Shown here: positions 1 to 9,227 of the stretch, piece by piece
How the letters are laid out: each line of letters starts with the position of its first letter
Position numbering within the stretch: position 1 is the stretch's first letter
DNA from: Chloroflexota bacterium
GTDB lineage: Bacteria; Chloroflexota; UBA11872; VXNJ01
DNA: 43,912 nucleotides
Direction of reading: 5' to 3'
Assembly (NCBI GenBank): GCA_030744875.1
Contig: JASLPR010000028.1
Location: forward strand, 1 to 43,912
Translations under genes and position numbers: made by a program
The notes under the pieces: generated by a model
The model's database searches: none
Seen by the model: the letters and a program-made list of their open reading frames with translations, nothing else
What the model was told of the DNA's origin: nothing

Positions 1-447
1 GGCGGTGTAGATAACGAACCTGGAGAATCGGACCCTCGCCACCCCCGCCGCCACCGCCACGGCAATGCGCAGCCCGGGTATCAGGCGGCCCACGATTATC
101 ACGGCGGCCCCGTGCCGGGCGAACCACCGTTCAACCCGTTCCTGCCGTTCCGCGGTCAGATGGAGCCACCGTCCGTAGCGCTCCACGATTCGCGTCCCGA
201 GAAGTCGCGCGATCCAATACAGGGCGCTGGCGCCGGTTGTGGCCGATCCCGCCGTCACCAGCACGATCGGAATCGGTGATGCCTTGCCGGCGGAGACCTG
301 GGTGCCCATGAATACGATGGCCAAATCGCCGGGCAAAGGCAGCGGCAGACCGGCCTCTTCCACGCCGATCAGCACCGCGATGGCCTTGTACTGGTGCAAC
401 TGCAGGAGGGCCATCAGCGTGTCCCGCAGATCCGCGAAGGACTCCAT
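1..447 (-). CDS. DedA-family membrane protein, C-terminus cut by window edge
   Basis: The first 149 codons of a DedA (VTT/SNARE-associated) protein are visible; the rest lies off the left edge. DedA proteins are inner-membrane proteins, several of which act in phospholipid carrier flipping and membrane homeostasis. The translation has the family's early amphipathic segment with VEEAGLPLPLPGD, followed by a hydrophobic helix, then a loop ending in GRLIPGLRIAVAVAAG, which matches the conserved G-R-x-x-P-x-x-R/AG motif. The start is ATG at 447; no in-frame ATG lies just upstream. It is separated by about 140 bases from the broken GGDEF gene on the same strand. The family assignment is firm; the exact substrate is unknown. 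Confidence 0.85.
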   Translation of the reverse strand, partial: MESFADLRDTLMALLQLHQYKAIAVLIGVEEAGLPLPLPGDLAIVFMGTQVSAGKASPIPIVLVTAGSATTGASALYWIARLLGTRIVERYGRWLHLTAERQERVERWFARHGAAVIIVGRLIPGLRIAVAVAAGVARVRFSRFVIYTA

Positions 448-587
448 TATTGGGCGGAGCGAGCCGCGTCCGATTCCGCCGCGACTCGCCTAGCAGAGTT
501 TATCGGAATCTCAGCCACATCCAGGATGTACGCCGGTCTGAGCCGCCGCACCGCAATCGGGCCTGCCCGCCCGCGTCACCGGTCCCG

Positions 588-1650
588 CTAGACGGCCAGG
601 GTGTCGCCGATGACCACCCGGTTTCGACCGGATCGCTTGGTCTCCATCAACGCCTGGTCGGCGCAATCAATCAGGCCCTCGGCGTCCATGGTCATATCCT
701 GGTTAGGATGCCGCACCCAGGCTGATCGTCACCGACCGGTCGTCGTCGCTGGCGTGCGGCATTTCGGCGCTGTCCACCGCCAACCGGGTCTTCTCCGCCA
801 GCACCTCCAGGTCGCTCGGCGGACAGCCGACCAGTATCACCGCGAACTCCTCCCCCCATACCGCGCCACCACGTCGGACGCTCGAACCGAGTCTTCAAAT
901 TGTGCGCGCGACTCTCGTCAGAACTTCATCGCCGGCGATGTGCCCGTAGGTATCATTCACCAGCTTGAAGTGGTCGATGTCAATCATGAAAAGGCCCAGC
1001 GGATAGCCGAGTCGGTTTGCCTTGCGCACCTCATTGCGCAGGGCTTCGGTGAAGTACCGGCGGTCATAAAGTTCCGTCAGCGGGTCAGTAATCGCCTGCA
1101 GTCGGCTCTTCTCGAACGACACCACCCGCTCAATTGCAGTGCCCATCTCACTGGCGGCATCCTTCAGGATTTCTCCGCCGTACTGGGACGACTGACCGAT
1201 CGAGGTTGATCCCGCCAGCAACGCGCCCGCCAATCCATGGGACGACTGCAGCGGCATTGTCACAAAGCTCTTCAGATCACCGTGGCCCACGACATCTGCC
1301 ACGCCCTGGTGATCGTCGCCCTCGTCGCGATGCTTTGTCTCCCCGGCGGTAAAGGCTTTCAGCAATACCCGCTCGCCACCGCTGATGGAGAAATGCTCCA
1401 CTACGTTCGGATCCGCGCGATCGCTGCGGATGCCGATCAGGTCTGCCTGCGGGCCAACCACGATCACCGCCAGTTGATCGATGCCAAATACCTGGCGCAT
1501 GAGAGCGGCCGCTGATTTGACCACATCGTCAAGATCAATCGAAGCATTGAGTGCGCTGGCGAAATCGGCCTGCGCGGCCATGAGCGCCACCTGGTCATTC
1601 GCTTGCGCCAGGAGGTCCGCCTCGGTGCTGGCACCACCGTCTTCAGTCAT
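588..1650 (-). pseudogene. Broken GAF-GGDEF diguanylate cyclase gene (three frameshifts)
   Basis: The first 251 codons encode a GAF-like sensor segment (about residues 20-165) and the start of a GGDEF domain, with DPLTELYDRRYF and the metal-site motif FMIDIDHFKLVND. The reading frame then stops at 895-897. Shifting frame recovers DSVRASDVVARYGG, a second shift at the G6 run (about 864-869) recovers EEF, giving the active-site GGEEF, and a third shift near 720 recovers the C-terminal ADQALMETKRSGRNRV, ending at TAG 588-590. The three lesions are consistent with +1, -1 and +1, which agrees with the total length of 354 codons plus one base. Intact, it would make c-di-GMP from two GTP. As read it cannot form an active cyclase. 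One lesion lies in a homopolymer and could be a sequencing error. Confidence 0.85.
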
Positions 1651-1969
1651 GCTTGGCCTTCAACCGCAATCCGCGGACATTCTGGGCGATACGCAACCAC
1701 ATCTTGGCTGACATACCTTATGCCCCTAACATCGCCAGCGAACCCTCTTACGACGGATTCCGAGCCACAACACTTGTCTCCCGCGAAAACATTCTGGCCA
1801 TCAATCTCTCCCAGGCCGCGAGAGACTGGGAATTATATCATCGACCCTATGGAGCGGGGCCGTCCGCGCCCGGTTTCCTCCACCCGTTCGGGGCCAGTCA
1901 TAGGGAACCATCCAACGCCCTCGCCACAGTGAGCGGCGGTCACCGCGCCCCGCCGGCGGCCACGGCCTG
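1651..1969. other. Divergent intergenic region with weak promoter candidate
   Basis: This 319-base gap separates the broken cyclase gene (minus) from the membrane protein gene (plus). It should hold promoters for both. The best plus-strand candidate is TTGGCT at 1704-1709 and TAACAT at 1727-1732 with a 17-base spacer, each matching four of six consensus bases, but it lies about 230 bases before the start codon. Short open frames here have no recognisable features and look like chance frames. Confidence 0.3.
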
Positions 1970-4030
1970 ATGTCGCTGCCCGGGTTGCCGTTGCTGATCC
2001 TAGTTGTCGGCGTCGGCCTGTGGTCTGCGGCGGCAATCGTGCGCCGATTGCTGGGCGAACCGAACCCACTCATCGTCTTCGGCCTAGCCATTCTGGTGGC
2101 GACGGTCTTACAGGGCTTCGCGCTCCTCTGGCTGCCGATGCTCCTACCGGCCGGCTGGTCCAGCGTAGTGGCAGCAGCCGGCCTGGTCGCGCTGGCATTC
2201 ACAATCCGGCGGCTGGTCCCGGCCTGGTCACCCGTCGCCGAACGGCAGCAATCTCCCGCCATCGGGCCGGTGGGCCTCGCCGTCATCGCCGGGGTCTCGA
2301 TCTGCATCTATATCTCTGCCCTAGCCTTTTGGTTCGAGGGGACCGCGGGCGGCGCCGACGTCGCCACCGAATACCTGCACAGCGGGTTGGTCGCGACGAT
2401 TGGTCGCGGCAATTTTCCCGTGGTCAACCCGTTCGAGCCCGATTTCTTCATGACCTACCGATTCTCGGTCCACACGCTCGCCTCCGCCACCCAGAACCTG
2501 TTGGGAATCGACGTACCAACGGTTTTGCCGCACTTTCTCGGCGCCCTCGGTGTCGGCCTGTTCCTAGGCACGCTAGGCGTGGTCGCCCGCCTGACGCACA
2601 ACTTGAAGGCGGGCGTCTTCGCCGGGATGCTTCTCTGGGGATGGGGGCCCCTGTACTGGCTCGGCCTACCGGCTTACGCTGCCCGGGAGGGCCTCGGCGA
2701 GGCCGTCGCCCTGGTGGCCCGCAGCCCGGAAGCCGTGACCTGGTCGGGAGTGTTCCTCGGCCCTACCTTCACCATGGCGACCCACAACCCCACCAACATC
2801 TTCGGATTCTTCCCTGCCCTCGCCTCCCTGTGGCTGGTGCTCGAACTCGCCGGCAGCGGCCAATCCTCCCGCGGCCGCGCCGCGCTGCTCGGTCTCCTGG
2901 TCATAACCCTGACCCTGCTGGCGGCGGCCAGTGAGTACTTCTTCGCGGCCGTCGCCGCGGCCATCGTCGGATACGGAATTCTGATGATGTGGCGAGTGCG
3001 GCGGTCGCGCTGGTGGCTGCCGGCCCTGCCCGTTGCCGGCCTGATCCCGGCCGCCGCCCTGGCCCTCACCACCTCCAGCGTTCTCGGGGGCATCTTCCGC
3101 GGCGATCGCGCGGTCCTGCAACTCGGCGTGCACCTAAACAGCGCGGCGCCGGGCAGCTACACCAGTTGGGGCTACAACTCCGGCGGCCCGCTCTTCTACT
3201 GGTCCAATCCCGACCAGCACGAAGTCAACTTTCTGAGCTGGGAATACCTGGTCGACGGCGGCTTGATCATGTTTCTCCTGCTGGCGATCGCGATCACCGG
3301 CGCCGCGCGGCCCGATCGCCCGGCCTTCATCTTCGCTCTGGCCGGCGCGGCCGGCGCGCTGGCCGGCACCGTGTTCCATTTCGAGTCTTCTCCGCCGGAT
3401 ATCTACCGTTTCGCCCATTTCGGCGCCGGCATCGGTTTCGTAGCGCTCGGGATCTGGGGCGCAACCCGGCTCCGCGCGCCGGGGTTCTCCGATCGGGCCC
3501 GCCGCGCGGTCCTCAGCGCTGTCGGCGGGCTCTCGCTGGTGGCCTTCCTGGTGAGTTCCATCGCCTGGCCGGGCATGATCGCTCAGGCCGAAACCGCCGA
3601 CTCCGGCACCGACGGGCCGGCGATCGAGTTCCTCCTCGCCGAAGCCGACGTCACCGACGGGCTCCTGGTCCTTTGGGGATCGCGCACCGCGTACGACCTT
3701 TACGATTCACGCAACGACCAGATCACTGCCCGGATTTCCGCCGCGACCGGCCAGTTCATCCCCTACGGCTACCATCATCTGTCGCACGCTCAGGAGTACT
3801 CATCGGTATACGGCTGGGCGCAGGAGACGCTCCATAAGGAATACCTCGATGAGCTTGGGATTCGCTTCATCTATCACAATCCCAATCGCGCGACCGACCA
3901 GCAGCGAACCGCCCTGCAGCGATTGCTCGCGACCGATTTGATCGCGCCGGTCCTTGAATCCACAATCGTCCCGGGCGAACCGCGAATTCTCTACGAATAC
4001 TCCCCGGCTGGGGATCGGAGAACTGATTGA
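1970..4030 (+). CDS. Polytopic membrane protein resembling GT-C glycosyltransferases
   Basis: This 686-residue protein has about ten or more hydrophobic helices and a soluble C-terminal tail (about residues 540-686). The first large loop after the N-terminal helices contains an Asp-bearing segment (GGADVATEYLHSGL), then FPVVNPFEPDFF and a YRFSVH segment. That arrangement of acidic residue, His, a Pro-rich stretch and an aromatic pair is typical of GT-C-fold enzymes and related large bacterial membrane proteins that use polyprenyl-phosphate sugars. The tail ends with a WAQETLHKEYLDELGIRFIY segment that could face the outside. No close family could be named from sequence alone, so the glycosyltransferase role is an inference from topology. 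Its stop codon overlaps the TTG start of the next gene, implying translational coupling. Confidence 0.6.
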   Translation: MSLPGLPLLILVVGVGLWSAAAIVRRLLGEPNPLIVFGLAILVATVLQGFALLWLPMLLPAGWSSVVAAAGLVALAFTIRRLVPAWSPVAERQQSPAIGPVGLAVIAGVSICIYISALAFWFEGTAGGADVATEYLHSGLVATIGRGNFPVVNPFEPDFFMTYRFSVHTLASATQNLLGIDVPTVLPHFLGALGVGLFLGTLGVVARLTHNLKAGVFAGMLLWGWGPLYWLGLPAYAAREGLGEAVALVARSPEAVTWSGVFLGPTFTMATHNPTNIFGFFPALASLWLVLELAGSGQSSRGRAALLGLLVITLTLLAAASEYFFAAVAAAIVGYGILMMWRVRRSRWWLPALPVAGLIPAAALALTTSSVLGGIFRGDRAVLQLGVHLNSAAPGSYTSWGYNSGGPLFYWSNPDQHEVNFLSWEYLVDGGLIMFLLLAIAITGAARPDRPAFIFALAGAAGALAGTVFHFESSPPDIYRFAHFGAGIGFVALGIWGATRLRAPGFSDRARRAVLSAVGGLSLVAFLVSSIAWPGMIAQAETADSGTDGPAIEFLLAEADVTDGLLVLWGSRTAYDLYDSRNDQITARISAATGQFIPYGYHHLSHAQEYSSVYGWAQETLHKEYLDELGIRFIYHNPNRATDQQRTALQRLLATDLIAPVLESTIVPGEPRILYEYSPAGDRRTD

Positions 4031-4707
4031 CTGCTGAAGGCCGGGAGAATCTAGATCTGCTCCGCGAATTCGACACGCCAACGGTCTGCAACGCGATTGA
4101 GCGGCTGCAACTGCGCGACCGCACCGACGGATTCATGGGGTTCGACATCCGCTGTATGTTTCCGGACCTGGGCCGGATGGTCGGGTACGCAGTGACCGCA
4201 ACCGCTCGCAGCGCGGTGCCCGGGCCGCCGGGGGTGCGGTCCGGCTTCGCAAAACTCTTCCAGACCCTGGAGGCGGCGCCCAAGCCGGCCGTCCTGGTTT
4301 TCCAGGACGTCGGCCCCGATCGGTCGCGCTCGTGCCATTTCGGCGACATGATGGCGACATCCGCTGCGAAATTCGGCGCCATCGGACTCGTCACCGACGG
4401 CGGCGTCCGCGATCTGAGCACGGTCCGCGGGATGGGTTTCCACTACTTCGCCGCCGGCGCCACCCCGGACCACGGAAATTACGAGATCGTGGAGGTTGGC
4501 CCGGACATCATGATCGGCGGCACGCTTGTCAGCCTGGGATCGCTGCTCCACGCCGACGAGAACGGCGTAGGAGTGTTTCCCGCCAGCGTCACCGTCGAGC
4601 TGCTCCAGGCCGCCCGGGCGGTACAGGAGCGCGAGGCCGAGCGGATGGCCGCGATGACGGAGCCCGACGTGGACCTGGCATCTTTCTGGGGTGGATCCGA
4701 TAAATAG
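4027..4707 (+). CDS. RraA-family protein (HMG/CHA aldolase-like)
   Basis: This 226-residue protein belongs to the RraA/4-hydroxy-4-methyl-2-oxoglutarate aldolase superfamily. It shows the N-terminal FDTPTVCNAI segment, a central FGDMMATSAAKFGAIGLVTD stretch, and the family signature GxxxDGxxRD as GLVTDGGVRD. In characterised aldolases the Arg and Asp of that signature bind pyruvate and the divalent metal. The 'regulator of RNase E' name used for some relatives does not predict function here. The start is TTG at 4027, overlapping the stop of the upstream membrane protein gene. A dihydroorotase-like metallohydrolase follows on the same strand, a pairing that suggests catabolism of a small hydroxy- or keto-acid, but the substrate cannot be read from the sequence. 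Confidence 0.8.
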   Translation: MTAEGRENLDLLREFDTPTVCNAIERLQLRDRTDGFMGFDIRCMFPDLGRMVGYAVTATARSAVPGPPGVRSGFAKLFQTLEAAPKPAVLVFQDVGPDRSRSCHFGDMMATSAAKFGAIGLVTDGGVRDLSTVRGMGFHYFAAGATPDHGNYEIVEVGPDIMIGGTLVSLGSLLHADENGVGVFPASVTVELLQAARAVQEREAERMAAMTEPDVDLASFWGGSDK

Positions 4708-4709
4708 GC

Positions 4710-4769
4710 GAGAGGCCCGCGCAACGGAACCACTTGAGACGGCAGAACCGCCCGGTGCAGGGGCCTCTC
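4710..4769. repeat. Inverted repeat GAGAGGCCC / GGGCCTCTC between two genes
   Basis: A perfect nine-base inverted repeat (4710-4718 and 4761-4769) brackets 42 bases just after the RraA-family gene and before the metallohydrolase gene. There is no T-run, so it is not a standard intrinsic terminator. It may be a processing or stability hairpin, or chance in GC-rich DNA. Confidence 0.4.
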
Positions 4770-4835
4770 ACTCATGAAAACGACCGCGACGCGAGCCGCG
4801 TTACGATTCGTCACCAGCGAGAGGTTTGATCCACT

Positions 4836-5972
4836 TTGAATGCCCAGAACCAGTCCTTCGACCTCGTCATCGCCGGCGGAAGGGTCATCGACCCGGCAAC
4901 CAGCCTCGACGGCATCCGCGATGTGGCGGTGAGCGGCGGCAAAGTCGCGAAGATCGCGCCCGAGATCGAACCCGGCGGTGCCCGAACCGTGGATGCAACG
5001 GGTTGCCTGGTGACCCCGGGGCTCGTCGACATCCATGTCCACGTCTATCGAGGGGCCACGTTCTGGGGCGTCGACGCCGACGAAATCGGGACGAAGGGCG
5101 GCACCACCACCATGCTCGACGCCGGCAGCACCGGCTCGCAAAACTACCGCGGCTTCAAAGAGTGGATCGTCGATCCGGCGTGCGTGCGGGTGCTCGGCCT
5201 GATGAATCTCAGCGAGATCGGCCTGGTGTCGTACAAGGGCGAACTCAACGACCCGGCGTTCGCCGATCCGACCGGCGGAATCGCGGGCATCCAGGAGTTC
5301 CCCGGCACCTTCATCGGCTGCAAGGTCCGCCTCAGCGGACCGCTCGTCGGCTGGGGGCAGCAGGGCCGTCACCACGCCCAGCAGGCCGTGACGATGGCCC
5401 ACGACGCGGGCACGTTCCTGATGGTCCACATCGGCAACTCGCCGATTCCGATGGGGGAACTGCTCTCGATGCTGCGCCCCGGCGACATCGTGACCCACTG
5501 CTACCGGGCCGGCACCAACAACCTGTTTGACGAGCACGACCAGCCCACCGCCGCCGCCAGGGCGGCGCGCGACCGCGGGGTGTTGTTCGACATCGGCCAC
5601 GGCTCCGGCAGTTTCCAGTACGAACGCGCCCGCAGCGCGGTCGCCGCCGGTTTCATGGCGGATTCCATCAGCACCGACCTCCATGTGACCAACATCAACG
5701 GCCCGGTGCACGACATGCCGACCACCATGGCCAAGATGCTCGACCTGGGCGTCCCCCTGCTGGAGGTCATCCATCGCTCCACGTGGGAACCGGCCGGCGT
5801 GATCGGATTGCAGGACCAGGTCGGCAGTCTGCAGGTGGACCGGGAGGCCGACATCGCGGTGTTGCGGCACCAGGAGCGTGAGGTCGTCTTCACCGATTCC
5901 ATGGGTACCGAATGGACGGGCCACCACGAACTCAAGGCCGAGCACACGATCCGCGCCGGCGAGATTCTCTAA
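4836..5972 (+). CDS. Amidohydrolase/deacetylase-family metallohydrolase (dihydroorotase-like)
   Basis: The 378-residue protein has the layout of cyclic amidohydrolases: an N-terminal beta segment ([16 protein letters not shown]), the metal motif [11 protein letters not shown] around residue 65, a central Lys in GCKVRLSGP that fits the carboxylated bridging lysine, then MVHIGN and THCYRA carrying further metal-binding His residues, a final Asp in the SISTDLH region, and a C-terminal beta segment ending ADIAVL. It is closest in feel to the amidohydrolase/deacetylase subfamily rather than to true dihydroorotase. The start is TTG at 4836, nine bases after a GAGAGG ribosome-binding site; the nearby ATG is out of frame. 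It probably forms a catabolic pair with the preceding RraA-family gene. The substrate is unknown. Confidence 0.85.
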   Translation: MNAQNQSFDLVIAGGRVIDPATSLDGIRDVAVSGGKVAKIAPEIEPGGARTVDATGCLVTPGLVDIHVHVYRGATFWGVDADEIGTKGGTTTMLDAGSTGSQNYRGFKEWIVDPACVRVLGLMNLSEIGLVSYKGELNDPAFADPTGGIAGIQEFPGTFIGCKVRLSGPLVGWGQQGRHHAQQAVTMAHDAGTFLMVHIGNSPIPMGELLSMLRPGDIVTHCYRAGTNNLFDEHDQPTAAARAARDRGVLFDIGHGSGSFQYERARSAVAAGFMADSISTDLHVTNINGPVHDMPTTMAKMLDLGVPLLEVIHRSTWEPAGVIGLQDQVGSLQVDREADIAVLRHQEREVVFTDSMGTEWTGHHELKAEHTIRAGEIL

Positions 5973-6116
5973 CACTACATCGCAGCCCCCGGGAACGCGC
6001 CGCAAGGGGCAGAATCAGCGCCGGCGGCATCCCGGGCGCTGCCCGCGTGTCCGTCGGTCCGGCCGCCAGGAAGAGCGCGTCACCTGGCACCACCTACCCT
6101 GTAGTTACCTGATTGA

Positions 6117-6145
6117 TTGACCCCCACCCCTGGGTGGGGTAGACT
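6117..6145 (+). promoter_or_regulatory. Copper-responsive promoter with CsoR operator in its spacer
   Basis: A sigma-70-type promoter reads TTGACC at 6117-6122, a 17-base spacer, and TAGACT at 6140-6145. The spacer is occupied by a palindrome, CCCCACCC-CT-GGGTGGGG (6122-6139), with perfect eight-base arms. G/C-tract palindromes of this kind are the known binding sites of CsoR-family repressors. Binding here would physically block RNA polymerase, so csoR and copA should be repressed until Cu(I) releases the repressor. The site lies about 45 bases before csoR. Confidence 0.8.
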
Positions 6146-6188
6146 TTGAGCCGCTTGCAGGTCCGCAATAGTGAAGCAGGTCATCCCA

Positions 6189-6542
6189 ATGGACACCGAG
6201 ATCAAGAAGAGCGTGCTCGCCCGCTGGCGCTCCGTCGAAGGCCACGTGCACGGGGTCGAGCGCATGGTCGAGAACAACGCCTACTGCGTCGATATTCTCA
6301 AGCAGACCCTTGCCATCCAGGGAGCTATCGAGAAGGTCAACGCGCTCGTTCTTGAAAGTCACCTCCAGCACTGTGTCACCACCGCCATCCGCAGCGAAGA
6401 CCAGGCCGAACGCGAGCGCGTGATCAGCGAATTGATGGATGTCTTCCGCGGCTCCGGTCACCTGAAGCGCGTGCCGCTGGTCCCCGCCGAAATCGCCGAG
6501 ATGCTGCTCGCCGAGCCTGCGGCCACCTCCGACAGCTACTAG
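6189..6542 (+). CDS. csoR: CsoR-family copper-sensing repressor
   Basis: This 117-residue all-helical protein is a CsoR/RcnR-family (DUF156) repressor. With the ATG at 6189 as start, the Cu(I) ligands fall at Cys33, His58 and Cys62, with the same spacing as Cys36, His61 and Cys65 of Mycobacterium tuberculosis CsoR. The line is therefore copper-type rather than nickel-type (RcnR) or sulfide-type (CstR). The N-terminal segment [16 protein letters not shown] is the usual helix 1 that contacts DNA. A GTG at 6171 is an alternative start adding six residues. It sits directly after a palindromic operator and five bases before copA, so it is expected to repress itself and the exporter until copper binds. 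Confidence 0.92.
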   Translation: MDTEIKKSVLARWRSVEGHVHGVERMVENNAYCVDILKQTLAIQGAIEKVNALVLESHLQHCVTTAIRSEDQAERERVISELMDVFRGSGHLKRVPLVPAEIAEMLLAEPAATSDSY

Positions 6543-6547
6543 CCACC

Positions 6548-8998
6548 ATGGCCACCGAACAACACCCCGCCACCGCCGAACTCGCCATTCCGGTAGAAGG
6601 AATGACCTGCGCCTCCTGCGTCGGGCGGGTAGAGCGGTTCCTGAAAGACGCCAACGGGGTGGCGGACGCCGCGGTGAACCTGGCGACCGAAAGAGCCACC
6701 GTCCAGTTCGACCCGGACAGCACCGGCATCACCGAATTGATCGAAGCCGTCGAATCATCCGGCTACGACGTCGCCCGGGAAACCGCGACCCTCCACGTTC
6801 TCGGGATGATCTGCGCCTCCTGCGTCGGCCGCGTCGAGCGGTTTCTGAAGGACACCGACGGCGTTGTGGACGCGAGCGTCAACCTGGCAGCCGAGACCGC
6901 TACCGTAACCTTCCTCCCCGGCGCCGTCGACCGCGCCGTACTGGTGGCGAGAGTCGATGCCTCGGGCTACGAGGTGGCCGAAGAGGCCGGGTCCGAAGAA
7001 GCAACCGGCGACCTGCTCGAACGTCGCAAGACCGCCGAGTTGAACGATCTCAAGCTCCGCTTTTCCCTCACCTTGGCGGCGGCGTTTGTACTCATGTGGG
7101 GCGGCATGGGCGCCCACTGGAGCTGGACCCCGGACTTCATCACCAATCGGTATTTCATGTTCGCCCTCGCCACCCCCATCCAAATCTGGGGCGGTTGGCG
7201 CTTCTACAAGGGCATGTGGGCCCGGCTGAAGACGTTCAGTTCCGACATGGACACCCTGATCGCGGTCGGCACCAGCGCGGCGTATCTGTTCAGCGTCATG
7301 GCGACCTTCGCTCCGGACTGGTTCCGGCAATCCGGACTCGAGCCCGACGTGTTCTACGAGACCTCGGCGACGATCATCGGGCTGATACTTCTCGGGCGCT
7401 ACCTGGAGAACCGGGCCATGGCCCAGACCTCGAGCGCTATTCGCAAACTGATGGAATTGCAGGTCCGCACCGCCCGGGTCATCCGCGACGGTCAGGCCAT
7501 TGATCTGCCGGTCGAGGATGTCCACCCGGGCGACCAGATCCTGGTCCGTCCCGGCGAACGGATTCCGGTGGACGGCAGTATCGTCAAGGGCAATTCAACG
7601 ATTGACGAGTCGATGATCACGGGAGAGAGCATCCCGGCGGACAAAGGCCCCGGCGATGCGGTGATCGGCGGGACTGTCAACTTGGCCGGAGGCTTCCAGT
7701 TCACCGCCGACAGGGTGGGGAGCGACACGGTCCTGTCCCAGGTCGTGCGGCTGGTCGAAGACGCTCAGGGCTCCAAGGCACCCATCCAACGGCTCGCCGA
7801 CGTCATCGCCGGCTACTTCGTGCCCGCCGTCCTGGGGATCGCCTTCCTGGCGTTCCTGGGTTGGTTGATCTGGGGACCCAGCCTGACGCTGGCGGTGGTC
7901 ACCGCCGTCGCCGTGCTCATCATCTCCTGCCCCTGCGCGCTCGGCATCGCCACCCCGGCGGCCATCATGGTCGGATCCGGCCGCGGGGCCGAACACGGCG
8001 TCCTGTTCCGCGGCGGCGAAGCCCTCGAGACCGCCCACCGCATCGACACGGCAGTGCTGGACAAGACCGGCACCCTGACCATCGGCCGTCCCCGGGTCAC
8101 CTCCGTCGTTCCTCTCAACGGCCTGGCCGAGGCCGAGGTTCTCAGCCTGGCGGCGGCGGTCGAATCCGCATCCGAGCACCCTCTGGCCGCCGCGATCGTG
8201 CGGGAAGCGTCGATCCGCGATCTCGAACTACCGGCCGTCGCGGACTTCGAGTCGTTCACCGGCCTGGGGGTCAGCGCCCGTATCAACGACCACATCGTTG
8301 TCGCCGGCAACGCGGCACTGATGGCCGAGCGCGGGATCGCCGATTCCGACGGGGCCACCGATCGCCTGGTCGCCCGCGGCGACAGTGTCGCCTGCGTCGC
8401 CGTGGACGGCGAGTTGGTCGGCGTAATCAGCATCGCCGACACCCTTAAAGATAACGCCGCGGACATCGTGACCGATCTCCGCAAACGCGGGATTGACATC
8501 GTGATGATCACCGGCGACAACCTCCGCACCGCCAATGCCGTCGCGGCATCGATCGGCATCGACCGCGTCATCGCCGGCGTCCTGCCTGCCGACAAGGCCG
8601 GCGAGATCAAACGGCTCCAATCGGAAGGCCGTAAGGTCGCCATGGTCGGCGACGGTATCAATGACGCCCCGGCGCTGGCCCAGGCCGATGTCGGCATTGC
8701 CATGGGCACCGGGACCGATATCGCCATAGAGGCGGCCGATGTCACACTGATGAGCGGCAATCTGCAGGGTATCCGCATGGCCATTGACTTGAGCCGGCGC
8801 ACCATGCGGACCATCCGGCAGAACCTGTTCTGGGCCTTCGCCTATAACACCGCTCTGATACCCTTGGCCGCCGGGCTTTCGATGGCCTTCTTCGGTCGGC
8901 CGATCGATCCGATGCTGGCCGCCGTGGCGATGGCCCTCAGCGACGTGACCGTCATCAGCAACGCCTTGCGGCTGCGCCGTCTGCGACTAACGGGATAG
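6548..8998 (+). CDS. copA: Cu(I)-exporting P1B-type ATPase
   Basis: This 816-residue P-type ATPase exports Cu(I) across the cytoplasmic membrane using ATP. Two heavy-metal-associated domains open the protein, with CASC at residues 21-24 and 89-92. The membrane copper site CPC lies at 461-463 (SCPCALG), the phosphorylated Asp at 505 (DKTGTLT), the HP motif in SEHPLAAAI, and the hinge GDGINDAP near 702. The actuator-domain motif is MITGES. The last helices carry YN in FAYNTALIP as expected, but the usual MxxSS pair in the final helix reads MALSD, so one copper-site Ser is replaced by Asp. The two HMA domains share a 13-residue identical stretch, which suggests duplication. It is co-transcribed with csoR. 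Confidence 0.95.
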   Translation: MATEQHPATAELAIPVEGMTCASCVGRVERFLKDANGVADAAVNLATERATVQFDPDSTGITELIEAVESSGYDVARETATLHVLGMICASCVGRVERFLKDTDGVVDASVNLAAETATVTFLPGAVDRAVLVARVDASGYEVAEEAGSEEATGDLLERRKTAELNDLKLRFSLTLAAAFVLMWGGMGAHWSWTPDFITNRYFMFALATPIQIWGGWRFYKGMWARLKTFSSDMDTLIAVGTSAAYLFSVMATFAPDWFRQSGLEPDVFYETSATIIGLILLGRYLENRAMAQTSSAIRKLMELQVRTARVIRDGQAIDLPVEDVHPGDQILVRPGERIPVDGSIVKGNSTIDESMITGESIPADKGPGDAVIGGTVNLAGGFQFTADRVGSDTVLSQVVRLVEDAQGSKAPIQRLADVIAGYFVPAVLGIAFLAFLGWLIWGPSLTLAVVTAVAVLIISCPCALGIATPAAIMVGSGRGAEHGVLFRGGEALETAHRIDTAVLDKTGTLTIGRPRVTSVVPLNGLAEAEVLSLAAAVESASEHPLAAAIVREASIRDLELPAVADFESFTGLGVSARINDHIVVAGNAALMAERGIADSDGATDRLVARGDSVACVAVDGELVGVISIADTLKDNAADIVTDLRKRGIDIVMITGDNLRTANAVAASIGIDRVIAGVLPADKAGEIKRLQSEGRKVAMVGDGINDAPALAQADVGIAMGTGTDIAIEAADVTLMSGNLQGIRMAIDLSRRTMRTIRQNLFWAFAYNTALIPLAAGLSMAFFGRPIDPMLAAVAMALSDVTVISNALRLRRLRLTG

Positions 8999-9044
8999 TC
9001 CCAATGACCGCGGCCCGCCGGGCCGCCCGAGAAGGATGAGATCA

Positions 9045-9218
9045 ATGGCAACCGCAATCGACCCGGTCTGCGGGATGGAAGTCGATGAGGCCACGGCCAC
9101 GGAAACCGCCGTGCACGAAGGCAAGACCTGCTACTTCTGCGCCAGAGGCTGCCGCCTGGACTTCGAGGACGACCCGGAGAAGTACCTCGATCCGGACTAC
9201 GTGAAGGGCCACCACTAG
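9045..9218 (+). CDS. Small YHS-domain metal-binding protein
   Basis: This 57-residue protein is essentially one YHS domain: DPVCGMEVDE at the N-terminus, then TCYFCARGCRLDFEDDPEKY. The three Cys of CYFCARGC plus CGM are potential metal ligands. Small YHS proteins of this type often accompany CopA and are thought to deliver or buffer Cu(I). The ATG at 9045 is preferred because the GAAGG ribosome-binding site at 9031-9035 is nine bases away, whereas the in-frame ATG at 9036 abuts it. It is 46 bases after copA and probably in the same transcript, completing a copper module of sensor, exporter and accessory protein. Confidence 0.85.
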   Translation: MATAIDPVCGMEVDEATATETAVHEGKTCYFCARGCRLDFEDDPEKYLDPDYVKGHH

Positions 9219-9227
9219 GCCCCGGCG

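Noticed and set aside
2020-3837. Arg/Pro-rich plus-strand open frames inside the membrane protein gene
   Set aside because: Composition is typical of out-of-frame reading of GC-rich genes, and the overlapping frame encodes clear membrane helices.
4479-6005. Long minus-strand open frame of over 500 codons opposite the metallohydrolase
   Set aside because: It is the antisense shadow of a well-supported gene; its translation has no recognisable family features and reflects high GC content.
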